From Yoonia sp. G8-12 (GTDB taxonomy: Bacteria > Pseudomonadota > Alphaproteobacteria > Rhodobacterales > Rhodobacteraceae): a stretch of 64,000 nucleotides of DNA. This document shows positions 35,001 to 43,555 of this stretch, piece after piece. Within the stretch, counting starts at the first letter, position 1. Each line of letters opens with the position of its first letter. Below the pieces are notes generated by a model. That model had not been told where the DNA came from. It worked only from the letters and a program-made list of their open reading frames with translations, and ran no database searches. The position numbers were made by a program, and so were the translations under genes. The stretch covers positions 1,798,001 to 1,862,000 of the forward strand of contig NZ_CP151762.1 in assembly GCF_038443675.1 (NCBI RefSeq), written 5' to 3'.

Positions 35001-36254
35001 CTAATGCAAATTGTGCTGAGAGCCGGTGCCCTCTTCATCCATCAGGCCAACACCGGAGCGAAACCGATCCAGCCGGAACTTCGCTGCAGGCGCATGATGC
35101 TGACCCGTCGCCATAAGATGCGCAAAGCTGAACCCCGAACCCGGCACCGCCTTGAAGCCGCCGTAACACCAGCCGCAGTCAAGAAAGAGCCCCTCGGTCG
35201 GCGTCTTGTCGATAATCGGTGATCCATCCGGCGTCATGTCCATGATCCCGCCCCAAGACCGCAGCACGCGGGCCTTGCCGATCATGGGCATCAGGGTCAT
35301 CGCGGCATCCATCACATGCTCTTTCATTGGCAGGTTCCCCCGCGCGGCATATGAGGCGTAGAAATCAATATCACCGCCAAAAACCAGACCGCCTTTGTCG
35401 GACTGGCTGATGTAGAAATGCCCCATGCCAAAGCTGACCACGTGGTCGATGACCGGTTTCAAACCCTCGGTCACAAAGGCCTGCAAAACATGGCTTTCAA
35501 TGGGCAACCGCATCCCCGCCATCGCCGCCACCTGACTTGAGCGTCCAGCAACGACAATGCCCACTTTCTTGGCCTTGATCGCGCCCCGTGTCGTCTGCAC
35601 CCCTTTCACGACGCCGCCTTCGATATCAATGCCGGTGACTTCGCAATTCTGGATGATATCAACGCCGCGCTGATCCGCCCCGCGCGCATAGCCCCACGCC
35701 ACCGCATCATGGCGCGCCGTGCCGCCGCGCGGGTGGTAAAGGCCGCCGTAAATCGGAAAGCGGACGTTGTCGAAATCCAGATAGGGCAGATGTGCCCGCA
35801 CACCTTCGCGGTCCAGCAGGATTGCGTCATCGCCTTGGTTAATCATCGCATTGCCGCGCCGCGCAAAGGCGTCGCGCTGGCCGTCCGAATGGAACAGATT
35901 GATCAACCCGCGCTGCGAATGCATGACATTGTAGTTCAGGTCCTGTTCCATCGTTTCCCACAATTTCAGCGAGTGGGAATAGAATTCGGAATTCCCGGGC
36001 AGAAAGTAATTCGCGCGCACAATGGTCGTGTTCCGCCCCACGTTGCCGCCGCCGATATAGCCCTTCTCAAGCACGGCGATGTTGGTCATCCCGTGCTCTT
36101 TGGCCAGATAAAATGCAGTTGAAAGCCCATGCCCACCGCCGCCAATGATGATCGCGTCGTACTCCGCTTTCGGAGCGGGATCGCGCCAAACCGGCTTCCA
36201 GCCTTTCTGCCCAAACAGCCCCTCTTTGATCACGCGAAAGCCGGAATATCCCAT
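35001..36254 (-). CDS. soxB: sarcosine oxidase, beta subunit
   Basis: This 417-residue catalytic flavoprotein binds FAD through DAIIIGGGGHGLSTAFYLAKEHG (about 33-55) and the GGNVGRNTTIVRANY segment, whose residues neighbour the covalent FMN site in this family. ATG at 36254 (MGYSGFRVIKEGLFG) has AAGGGA upstream; a longer open frame upstream is unsupported. It is the first gene of soxBDAG. The usual extra one-carbon genes (glyA, purU) are not adjacent here. Confidence 0.94.
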   Translation of the reverse strand: MGYSGFRVIKEGLFGQKGWKPVWRDPAPKAEYDAIIIGGGGHGLSTAFYLAKEHGMTNIAVLEKGYIGGGNVGRNTTIVRANYFLPGNSEFYSHSLKLWETMEQDLNYNVMHSQRGLINLFHSDGQRDAFARRGNAMINQGDDAILLDREGVRAHLPYLDFDNVRFPIYGGLYHPRGGTARHDAVAWGYARGADQRGVDIIQNCEVTGIDIEGGVVKGVQTTRGAIKAKKVGIVVAGRSSQVAAMAGMRLPIESHVLQAFVTEGLKPVIDHVVSFGMGHFYISQSDKGGLVFGGDIDFYASYAARGNLPMKEHVMDAAMTLMPMIGKARVLRSWGGIMDMTPDGSPIIDKTPTEGLFLDCGWCYGGFKAVPGSGFSFAHLMATGQHHAPAAKFRLDRFRSGVGLMDEEGTGSQHNLH

Positions 36255-36666
36255 GCCGCATCCCTTCTGGTCCCGCGTCAGCGTAGCAAGGGGCGCAACC
36301 TGATGCATGTCTTCTTTTCGACCTCGCAACGCCAGCCAGCGACGTGGCGAAGAGAGCGCCCGGGAATCCATCAGAATCGACTGGTTCTTGGTCACGCCGA
36401 TTCGCGGCTATGGCGATTGAACTCACCAGACAGCGTGGATTTTTTCGCTCGTTTTGTGTGTTTTTGGCCTCACTCAACTGGCCACTGTTTCCACAGAAAG
36501 GACAGTTATCGCTAAATTGTTGAACTGTACTACCCAACATGCGGCCAATTGGGACAGCCATCCCGCCACGTCATTTTTTTGCCACATGAAAATGCCCAAT
36601 GTGGTAAGAATTAATAGTTTATAGCACGCTGGCGCGAAATTGATGCGCCGATCGCCTGGGGATCTG
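36255..36666. other. 412-base divergent promoter region between soxB and the tad-type set
   Basis: No gene is seen. CCACAT (36582-36587) and ATGTGG (36599-36604) form a short dyad just ahead of AT-rich TAAGAATTAATAGTTTATAG, a likely promoter/operator area for the downstream plus-strand genes. The sequence is less GC-rich than its surroundings. Confidence 0.4.
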
Positions 36667-38478
36667 ATGATGTTTAAGTACAAGAACCGTCAAAACAAGT
36701 TGGAAAAGTTGCAACAGGCGCGGCGCGCCTACATCGAACAGCTCGCGTTTATCCGCCGATTCAAAAAGGATGAGGACGGCGGACTGATTGTCCTGACGCT
36801 TCTGCTGCTGATTTCGATGCTGGTTGTCGGCGGCATGGCCGTTGATTTCATGCGCTTTGAATCCGAGCGCACGAAATTGCAGAGCGTCTCGGACCGTGCG
36901 GTTCTCGCAGCGGCGAACCTTAATCAGGAACGCGATGCAGGGACAGTTCTGACTGATTTCTTTACCGCCGAGGGCTATGAAGACGCAATTGTCGGTGAAC
37001 CTTTCGTCCAGAAAACGGCCAACGGAAGCGAAATCCGGCTCGCGTCCGAGGTCGATATGGACACTTTTTACCTCCGCCTCGTCGGCATGGACACTTTGAC
37101 GGCGCCAGCCACGGCGAGCGCGATTGAAGGTACCGGCAATGTTGAAGTGTCGTTGGTCCTCGATATTTCCGGTTCAATGGGGAGTTCGATGACTGGACAG
37201 GTCTACCGTCGCGACTCCAATGATGTCCCTATTCGCGATGCGGACGGTAATATCGAAACTTTTGAAGACACGCGGACGCGGATGTTCTTTCTCCAGCAAG
37301 CGGCCAACCAGTTTGTTGAAGACCTTTTGCTTCCTGAATATGAGGACCGCATTTCAATCAACCTGATTGCCTATTCGCAGCATGTCCGGCTTGGTAACGA
37401 CCTTTACATGGCGCTAAGAACGACGCCTGACTCGATGAATGAAAATGATGTCATTGGCAGTTCATTCAGCGCGATCGAAGATGGTTATGCGGCCCCGGCA
37501 GCATATATTTGGGTCGATGCAGATGGCAACGAAGTACCAGCTGGCACTGAAGGGGCGACGCTCCAGGCGCCTTGGGATCAGCCGGTAAATGTGGAATGGG
37601 CTGGCGGCTTTGACGTTTACACAAACCCTTCCCGCTGCGTGACATTCGAGGACGACGAATATGAAACGCTGACCTTTGATACCAACCGCGTTTACGAACA
37701 AGTTGAATGGGTAGATTTCTACTCGCGGCCTGTTGGACAATCACGTTACGATTCCCGCCTGCGGAGCGCTTCGGAAGGTAATTTTGTAAGAGAGCCGTGT
37801 TCTCCTGAAGAGTCGCATGGGATCATACTGCTGTCACAGGATATCGAAGAATTGCAGACTGCGATCAACTCTTACTATCCGACGGAAAATACGTCGATTC
37901 ACCGCGGGATGAAATGGGGCGTTTCATTGCTGGATCCGTCTATGCGGGACCTGCTCGGCACAATTCAGACTGTTGATGATGCATTTCGTGGCACAAGGCC
38001 CGCCAATTACACCGACCGTACAACATCGAAATACGTGGTGATCATGACGGATGGCGAGACAGTCTCATCGGAACGCATCATTCCGGAGTATTATGACGAA
38101 TATGACGAACGCCTCGGATTGTCCGAAACTCCGGCAAATTATTACCCGCGAATTGACGACGATCCCTCAACGAATGCAAGTTATGGATGTTACCAAAACG
38201 GGACATGCGTCTGGTTCAACAACAACATCACGGAATCGATCGGTAGCGTAGCGGACCTCAACGAGAAACTGAGTGACATTTGTGATCTGGCCGGGGATCA
38301 AGTCACCGAGGTCTATACAATCTCAATGGGTCTTTTCAACGAGACCATGACCGATTGCGCCAGCAAAGACGGGAATGCCTTCCGGTCGACGATCACCAAT
38401 GATCCAGGCGAACCTGGACTGGATGAGATTTTCCGCAAGATTGCAGAGCAGATCACAGCGTTGCGTCTGGCATTGTAA
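36667..38478 (+). CDS. TadG-like pilus assembly protein with von Willebrand factor A domain
   Basis: ATG at 36667 follows GGGGA (a TTG at 36640 is the alternative). The 603-residue protein has a hydrophobic N-terminal helix typical of TadE/TadG (GGLIVLTLLLLISMLVVGGMAVDF, about 39-62) that anchors it in the inner membrane. The large extracytoplasmic part contains a vWA domain with the MIDAS motif DISGSM at 166-171 and the later MTDGET motif. TadG proteins are linked to surface assembly of Flp pili. It heads a three-gene set without the rest of a tad locus. Confidence 0.88.
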   Translation: MMFKYKNRQNKLEKLQQARRAYIEQLAFIRRFKKDEDGGLIVLTLLLLISMLVVGGMAVDFMRFESERTKLQSVSDRAVLAAANLNQERDAGTVLTDFFTAEGYEDAIVGEPFVQKTANGSEIRLASEVDMDTFYLRLVGMDTLTAPATASAIEGTGNVEVSLVLDISGSMGSSMTGQVYRRDSNDVPIRDADGNIETFEDTRTRMFFLQQAANQFVEDLLLPEYEDRISINLIAYSQHVRLGNDLYMALRTTPDSMNENDVIGSSFSAIEDGYAAPAAYIWVDADGNEVPAGTEGATLQAPWDQPVNVEWAGGFDVYTNPSRCVTFEDDEYETLTFDTNRVYEQVEWVDFYSRPVGQSRYDSRLRSASEGNFVREPCSPEESHGIILLSQDIEELQTAINSYYPTENTSIHRGMKWGVSLLDPSMRDLLGTIQTVDDAFRGTRPANYTDRTTSKYVVIMTDGETVSSERIIPEYYDEYDERLGLSETPANYYPRIDDDPSTNASYGCYQNGTCVWFNNNITESIGSVADLNEKLSDICDLAGDQVTEVYTISMGLFNETMTDCASKDGNAFRSTITNDPGEPGLDEIFRKIAEQITALRLAL

Positions 38479-39046
38479 TGGGATCGTTCGCGATGAAATC
38501 TCTGTTTCAGCATTTCTTGAAAGACGAACGCGGCACCGCGTCGATCGAGATTGTGCTGGTCTTCCCCGTGTTCTTTGGGTTTTTCCTGATGACATATGAA
38601 GCAGGTGTTTATTCCGCGCGGCAGGTGATGCTTGAACACGGTGTAGACGTCACGGTCCGCGAGGTGCGGATCGGCGTTATCACAAACCCGGACCGCGATA
38701 ACCTGCGTGCGCGGATCTGTGACGCAGCCCGCATATTGCCAGACTGCATCAGACAACTCGAAATCGAACTGGTGCAGCGTGACCCGAGGATCGGTTGGGT
38801 TCCACTCGACGCGGACGTACGCTGCGTCGACCGGGGGATCTGGACGCGGCATACGGCGGCACAATTGATCCGACAGGCAACAATGAACTGATGTTCTTGC
38901 GGGCTTGTATCCGCATTGACCCCTTCCTGCCATCTTCCGCCTTGGGAAAGGCATTCATAGAAGCGAACGCTGGCGACTCTGCCGCAGGTGAATCTTATGC
39001 ATTGATCGCCACAGGCGCCTTTGTCGTCGAGCCTTTCCGGAATTAG
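38478..39046 (+). pseudogene. TadE-like pseudopilin, interrupted by a -1 frameshift
   Basis: The N-terminal part has a short leader and the hydrophobic TadE helix with the conserved glutamate (RGTASIEIVLVFPVFFGFFLM, about 18-38). After the five-G run at 38833-38837 the family-like sequence continues in the -1 frame (NNELMFLRACIRIDPFLPSSALG onward) to 39046. One extra G restores about 189 residues. As written it stops at 38891. It overlaps the TadG-like gene by one base (TAATG). Either a true mutation or a missing base. Confidence 0.8.
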
Positions 39047-39051
39047 AAATC

Positions 39052-39660
39052 ATGAAAAGACTTGCATCATTTTTCCAGACGTTTCGCGATGACGAACAGG
39101 GATCAATGGCTATTGAACTGCTGCTCGTCGTTCCGATCCTGCTGTGGGTCTTTTTGTCAACATTCGTCTATTTTGACGTCTTCCGCGTTGAAACGAATGC
39201 CGTCCGCGCGACAATCACACTGGCCGAAATGTTCAGCCGCGAGGACACTGTGAACAGCACTTATCTGAACAGTGCGGAAAGTGTTCTTCAAACTCTGACC
39301 TTTGAAGAAAATGATCCGGACTTCAGGGTGACAGTTTATACCTTCAACGAATCTGACGATGAGTTCCGGGTTGTTTGGTCGCGAAGACGCGGCGATGGCA
39401 TAGCACAAAACTTAACGAACGCAGACCTTGCTGACCTTAGGGCAGCAGGCCGCATACCTGACATGGATAACTTTGACCAAAATATCTACATCGAAACGCG
39501 CACCGACTATAATGCGCCTTTCAACATTGGCCTTGGTCCTTTCACTGTAACCAATCTGGAAGATCTGACGTTCACGAACGACATGATCATCCGCCCACGC
39601 GGGGTAAGGCTGTGCTTTGAGAGGAACAATGGGACCTCGATCTGCGGACCGGGAAGTTAA
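39052..39660 (+). CDS. TadE/TadF-like pseudopilin
   Basis: The 202-residue protein has a charged leader followed by the same SMAIELLLVVPILLWVFLSTFVYFDVF helix and conserved glutamate as the preceding gene, so it is a second minor pseudopilin. The remainder is extracytoplasmic, with two cysteines near the C-terminus (CFERNNGTSICG) that could form a disulfide. It lies 5 bases downstream of the TadE-like gene. Its stop overlaps the convergent next gene by 4 bases. Confidence 0.82.
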   Translation: MKRLASFFQTFRDDEQGSMAIELLLVVPILLWVFLSTFVYFDVFRVETNAVRATITLAEMFSREDTVNSTYLNSAESVLQTLTFEENDPDFRVTVYTFNESDDEFRVVWSRRRGDGIAQNLTNADLADLRAAGRIPDMDNFDQNIYIETRTDYNAPFNIGLGPFTVTNLEDLTFTNDMIIRPRGVRLCFERNNGTSICGPGS

Positions 39661-40133
39661 TCCTTAATCATCATACTGATCCGTTCTGCCATGAATTTTG
39701 ACTGACCGGCGTTTGTCACGCCCCCGACACCAACACGGCGCCCAAGGCGCCACCAAAGCCCCGGCAACCATGCACGGGGCTTTTTGTTGTTCAAAACCAA
39801 TGTAAATCCGTTCGACGGTTTGAAGGCAAAGACCCCCCGCTCCACGCTGCGGATTTCATCAATCCGCGCCAGAACGGTGCCCGCGCTGTCGCGCAGTTCC
39901 GTATCGGTCAACTCGATCATTAAATGGGTTGCACGACGCAGCCTTTCTGCCTGCCACAGCATCAAGACACCGAACACCAACATAAAGATCATCCAATGCA
40001 CCGCAGGCGGCTGCACGAGTGTGGTGTAGATCACCAGCGCGCCCAGTCCGAACTGGACACCATAGGCGAAAATGCGGCGCGGTGGTGAGGCTTGCACAAC
40101 CGCATAAACCCCATCTTTATCTGCTTGGAACAT
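39657..40133 (-). CDS. two-helix membrane protein of unknown function
   Basis: The 158-residue protein has two transmembrane helices (about 21-41, IFAYGVQFGLGALVIYTTLV, and 46-62, HWMIFMLVFGVLMLWQA) followed by a PH-like beta-rich cytoplasmic region (MIELTDTELRDSAGTVLARIDEIRSVERGVFAFKPSNGFTLVL). The second part resembles bacterial PH/YdbT-type domains, only as a weak impression. It is monocistronic. Confidence 0.75.
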   Translation of the reverse strand: MFQADKDGVYAVVQASPPRRIFAYGVQFGLGALVIYTTLVQPPAVHWMIFMLVFGVLMLWQAERLRRATHLMIELTDTELRDSAGTVLARIDEIRSVERGVFAFKPSNGFTLVLNNKKPRAWLPGLWWRLGRRVGVGGVTNAGQSKFMAERISMMIKD

Positions 40134-40182
40134 GATTTGTCTCCGTCTTTACAGAGCCCTTATCCTACCGCGCCACCCTTGC

Positions 40183-40779
40183 CTAGGCTGTCACGGCGCG
40201 GCGCACCATGTCCCAGTAGATTGCTTCGATTTTGTCGCTCTCAAGCCGCCCACCCGCACGGTACCAATTGCTGATTCCGGTCAGCATCGCAATCAACGCC
40301 ATCGTGGTGATGCGCGGATCGGGAACAGCAAAGACACCCTCGGCCTCACCCGCCCGCAGGATGCTTTCCAAGGCGTCTTCATACGTCCGCCGCATCGCCT
40401 CAACGGCCGCAAAATTCTCGTCCGACAGGTTGCGCAGTTCCATGTAAGAGACAAACACCTGATCGGGGCGCGGCAAATGAAACCGAATATGAAACCGCGT
40501 GAACCCTTCCAGCCGCGAAAGGCTATCGCCTTGCAAATCCGCCGCTTCCAACGCCGCCAGCAAATCGGCCATATGGCCGCGCATCAGATCAAACAACAGC
40601 GTCTGCTTGTCCGGTGTATAGTTATAAAGCGCACCTGCCTGAATACCGACCTCTGACGCAATCTGGCGCATCGATACCGCCGCGTAGCCATGCCGCGCGA
40701 TCAATCGCAAAGCCGCATCGCGGACCCGTGGGCCAGTGATATCAGAGTGAGAGCCTTGCTTGCGTGCCATACCGGCCAT
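40183..40779 (-). CDS. TetR/AcrR-family transcriptional regulator
   Basis: The 198-residue protein has an N-terminal helix-turn-helix (RVRDAALRLIARHGYAAVSMRQIASEVGIQAGALYNYTPDKQTLL, about 18-62) and a C-terminal ligand domain with no recognisable specificity. It is followed after 49 bases by the 39657-40133 membrane-protein gene, which could be a target. The ATG at 40770 is an alternative start. Confidence 0.9.
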   Translation of the reverse strand: MAGMARKQGSHSDITGPRVRDAALRLIARHGYAAVSMRQIASEVGIQAGALYNYTPDKQTLLFDLMRGHMADLLAALEAADLQGDSLSRLEGFTRFHIRFHLPRPDQVFVSYMELRNLSDENFAAVEAMRRTYEDALESILRAGEAEGVFAVPDPRITTMALIAMLTGISNWYRAGGRLESDKIEAIYWDMVRRAVTA

Positions 40780-40857
40780 TTAACTGAACGCTTGTTCATT
40801 TGGAAACCCCTCATCGGCAGTTGCCCCCGCCCCATGACCACAGGTATGCTGGCGATC

Positions 40858-41091
40858 ATGCGTCTGCTTTGGCCCCTTTCCTTTCTGCTGATCCCCGCCT
40901 GCGCCACATTTCCGGCGCTCGACGGCACAATCAGCGACGCCGCAAGACAGGCCCCCTACCCCACATTGACCGAGCTACCGCCCTTTCCCGCAATCACCGC
41001 GTCCGAGGACGCCGCTTTAGAGGCCCGTATCGATGCATTGCAGGCCCGCGCCGACCAACTACGCCAGATTGACATCGGCGCGTTGCAGTAG
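40858..41091 (+). CDS. small lipoprotein
   Basis: From ATG 40858 the product (77 residues) has a signal peptide with lipobox LIPAC, so the mature protein would start at a lipidated cysteine near residue 15. The rest is short, proline-rich, then a coiled helix (ALEARIDALQARADQLRQI). Earlier in-frame ATGs at 40834 and 40846 are possible. It lies upstream of hom on the same strand. No function is evident. Confidence 0.65.
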   Translation: MRLLWPLSFLLIPACATFPALDGTISDAARQAPYPTLTELPPFPAITASEDAALEARIDALQARADQLRQIDIGALQ

Positions 41092-41145
41092 TCGCGCGCA
41101 TTCGCTAGACCCGTGCTGACGCAGCACAATGATGGACAGATGCAG

Positions 41146-42432
41146 ATGACAACACCACTTCGCCTTGGGATCGCGGGACTTGGGACCGTGGGTGTGGGCA
41201 TTGTCCGGATTGTGCAGAAACACGCCGACCTTCTGGCCGTTCGCGCAGGACGGCCGATTGAAATCGTGGCTGTTTCAGCGCGATCGAAGACGAAGAACCG
41301 CGATGTAGACCTCTCAAACTATGAATGGGAAGACGACCCAGTCGCTCTGGCCAAACGTAGCGACATAGATGTGTTCATCGAAGTCATGGGTGGCCACAAA
41401 GGCCCTGCGAAAGACGCCACCGAGGCCGCTATAGCCTCTGGCAAGGACATCGTCAGTGCCAACAAGGCGCTTCTGGCCATCCACGGCCAAGCCCTTGCCG
41501 AAGCCGCCGAAGATGCTGGCTGTGTGATCCGGTTTGAAGCGGCTGTCGCAGGCGGGATACCGGTGGTCAAATCCCTGACCGAAGGGCTGGCAGGCAATGA
41601 GATCACACGCGTGATGGGTGTGATGAACGGGAGCTGCAACTATATCCTCACGCGGATGCAAGACGCAGGTCTCAGCTATGAGGCGGTCTTTGAAGAGGCC
41701 AACCAGCTTGGTTATCTGGAAGCGGACCCCGAGCTTGACGTGGGTGGCATCGACGCGGGCCATAAACTCGCACTCTTGGCGTCCATCGCCTACGGCACAC
41801 AGGTCGATTTCGACGCGGTCGAACTTGAAGGCATCGGATCGGTCACCATCGAAGACATCCATCAAGCCGCCGATATGGGCTATAAGATCAAACTCTTGGG
41901 TGTCGCCCAAATGACTGGGCGCGGTTTGGAACAGCGCATGTCGCCCTGCCTTGTGCCTGACACATCCCCCTTGGGGCAGCTTCAAGGCGGCACCAATATG
42001 GTCGTGCTCGAAGGCGACGCCGTGAGCCAGATCGTCCTGCGCGGCCCCGGTGCGGGCGAAGGGCCAACCGCCAGTGCAGTCATGGGCGATGTGATGGATA
42101 TCGCACGCGGCATGCGCGTCTCGACCTTCGGCCAGCCGGCCAAGACCCTGCGCAAAGCGCGCGCCGCCCGCGCCGCCGTGTCCGCCCCCTATTATTTGCG
42201 GCTGCAATTGATCGACAAACCGGGCGCATTGGCCAAAGTCGCGCACGCTTTGGGCGAAGCAGGCATTTCCATCGACCGGATGCGCCAATACGACCACACC
42301 GACACCACAGCACCGGTGCTGATCGTCACACACAAAACAACACGCACCGCATTGGAAGAGGCATTGGCCGACTTCAAAACGACCGGCGTTGTCAGCGGCA
42401 CCCCCGTCGCGATCCGGATCGAAGCGGTTTAG
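41146..42432 (+). CDS. hom: homoserine dehydrogenase
   Basis: The 428-residue enzyme reduces aspartate semialdehyde to homoserine, for threonine and methionine. The NAD(P) fold LRLGIAGLGTVGVGIV is at the start; GIMNGSCNYILT-type sequence (MGVMNGSCNYILTRM) and EADPELDVGGIDAGHKLALLASIA form the catalytic centre. A C-terminal ACT domain (about 345-428, RLQLIDKPGALAKVAHAL) gives feedback control. ATG 41146 fits family N-termini; 41140 and 41113 are alternatives. It is the first gene of hom-glpX-recJ. Confidence 0.94.
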   Translation: MTTPLRLGIAGLGTVGVGIVRIVQKHADLLAVRAGRPIEIVAVSARSKTKNRDVDLSNYEWEDDPVALAKRSDIDVFIEVMGGHKGPAKDATEAAIASGKDIVSANKALLAIHGQALAEAAEDAGCVIRFEAAVAGGIPVVKSLTEGLAGNEITRVMGVMNGSCNYILTRMQDAGLSYEAVFEEANQLGYLEADPELDVGGIDAGHKLALLASIAYGTQVDFDAVELEGIGSVTIEDIHQAADMGYKIKLLGVAQMTGRGLEQRMSPCLVPDTSPLGQLQGGTNMVVLEGDAVSQIVLRGPGAGEGPTASAVMGDVMDIARGMRVSTFGQPAKTLRKARAARAAVSAPYYLRLQLIDKPGALAKVAHALGEAGISIDRMRQYDHTDTTAPVLIVTHKTTRTALEEALADFKTTGVVSGTPVAIRIEAV

Positions 42433-42501
42433 CGCAAACAGGCTTGTGGCGCGGGCACGGACAGGCTTTAGGTGAGGGCAAGCCACAAAAGGACCGCTCT
42501 T

Positions 42502-43467
42502 ATGCCTGCCGCACTTGATTTCAACGACCGCAACCTGTCTCTCGGCCTCGCCCGCGTCTCCGAGGCTGCGGCCATCGCCTGCGCCCCGCTGATCGGACGG
42601 GGTGACGAAAAGGCGGCAGATCAGGCCGCCGTGGACGCCATGCGGACCCAGTTGAACAAGCTGGATATCGCGGGTGTCGTGGTCATCGGTGAGGGCGAAC
42701 GCGACGAGGCACCGATGCTGTTCATCGGCGAAGAGGTTGGCACCGGCAACGGACCCGGCGTGGATATCGCCCTTGATCCGCTCGAAGGTACGACACTGAC
42801 CGCCAAGGACATGCCAAACGCGTTGGCCGTTATCGCAATGGGCCCGCGCGGATCGATGTTGCATGCGCCAGATGTCTATATGGACAAATTGGCCGTCGGG
42901 CCCGGCCTGCGCCCCGGCGTTGTGACACTTGATATGTCACCGGCAGAGCGTGTGTCGGCCTTGGCCGCCGCAAAAGGATGTTCCACCAATGATATCACGG
43001 TCTGCGTGCTGGAACGTCCGCGCCACGAAGAGATGATCGCCGAGATCCGCAGCACAGGTGCCGCGATCCGCCTGATCACCGATGGTGACGTCGCTGGCGT
43101 CATGCACTGCGCCGAACCTGATGTGACGGGGATAGATATGTACATGGGGTCCGGCGGCGCACCCGAGGGTGTCTTGGCGGCAGCAGCGCTGAAATGCATG
43201 GGCGGGCAGATTTTTGGCCGCTTGCTGTTTCGCAACGATGATGAGCGTGGACGTGCAAAAAAGGCAGGCATCACGAATTTTGACCGGGTCTATACACGCG
43301 ATGATATGGTCACCGGCGATGTTATCTTTGCCGCCACAGGCGTGACCGATGGTTCACTGGTGCCGGGCATCAAGCGCGAAGTGGGCTTTGTCACTGCCGA
43401 GACGATCCTGATGCGGTCCAAGACCGGATCGGTGCGTCGAATGATCTACCGTAATCCTGTCGGATAG
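42502..43467 (+). CDS. glpX: class II fructose-1,6-bisphosphatase
   Basis: The 321-residue GlpX-type enzyme hydrolyses fructose 1,6-bisphosphate in gluconeogenesis (and sedoheptulose bisphosphate in some autotrophs). The metal site motifs GEGERDEAPML and DPLEGTTL are present, with GSGGAPEGVLAAAALKCMGG further on. ATG 42502 has AAAGGA ten bases upstream. It lies 69 bases after hom and ends just before a dispersed intergenic element. Confidence 0.94.
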   Translation: MPAALDFNDRNLSLGLARVSEAAAIACAPLIGRGDEKAADQAAVDAMRTQLNKLDIAGVVVIGEGERDEAPMLFIGEEVGTGNGPGVDIALDPLEGTTLTAKDMPNALAVIAMGPRGSMLHAPDVYMDKLAVGPGLRPGVVTLDMSPAERVSALAAAKGCSTNDITVCVLERPRHEEMIAEIRSTGAAIRLITDGDVAGVMHCAEPDVTGIDMYMGSGGAPEGVLAAAALKCMGGQIFGRLLFRNDDERGRAKKAGITNFDRVYTRDDMVTGDVIFAATGVTDGSLVPGIKREVGFVTAETILMRSKTGSVRRMIYRNPVG

Positions 43468-43480
43468 AACGGGAGCGCGC

Positions 43481-43510
43481 CGCGCGGGAGTTTTTTGGGC
43501 AAGATGATAA
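43481..43510 (+). repeat. dispersed intergenic element (copy after glpX)
   Basis: CGCGCGGGAGTTTTTTGGGC followed by AAGATGATAA lies 13 bases past the glpX stop. The G/C-rich block plus T run could end the hom-glpX transcript. It shares its second half with the copies at 15706-15742 and 34961-34990. Confidence 0.5.
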
Positions 43511-43555
43511 GGAAGCCGTGGTCAATTATCGCGATACCGCATAATGTGTGCGGCC

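Noticed and set aside
41314..42864. 516-codon minus-strand open frame
   Set aside because: It is antisense to hom and glpX, both clear genes; the sequence is rich in His/Arg/Gly with no family resemblance.
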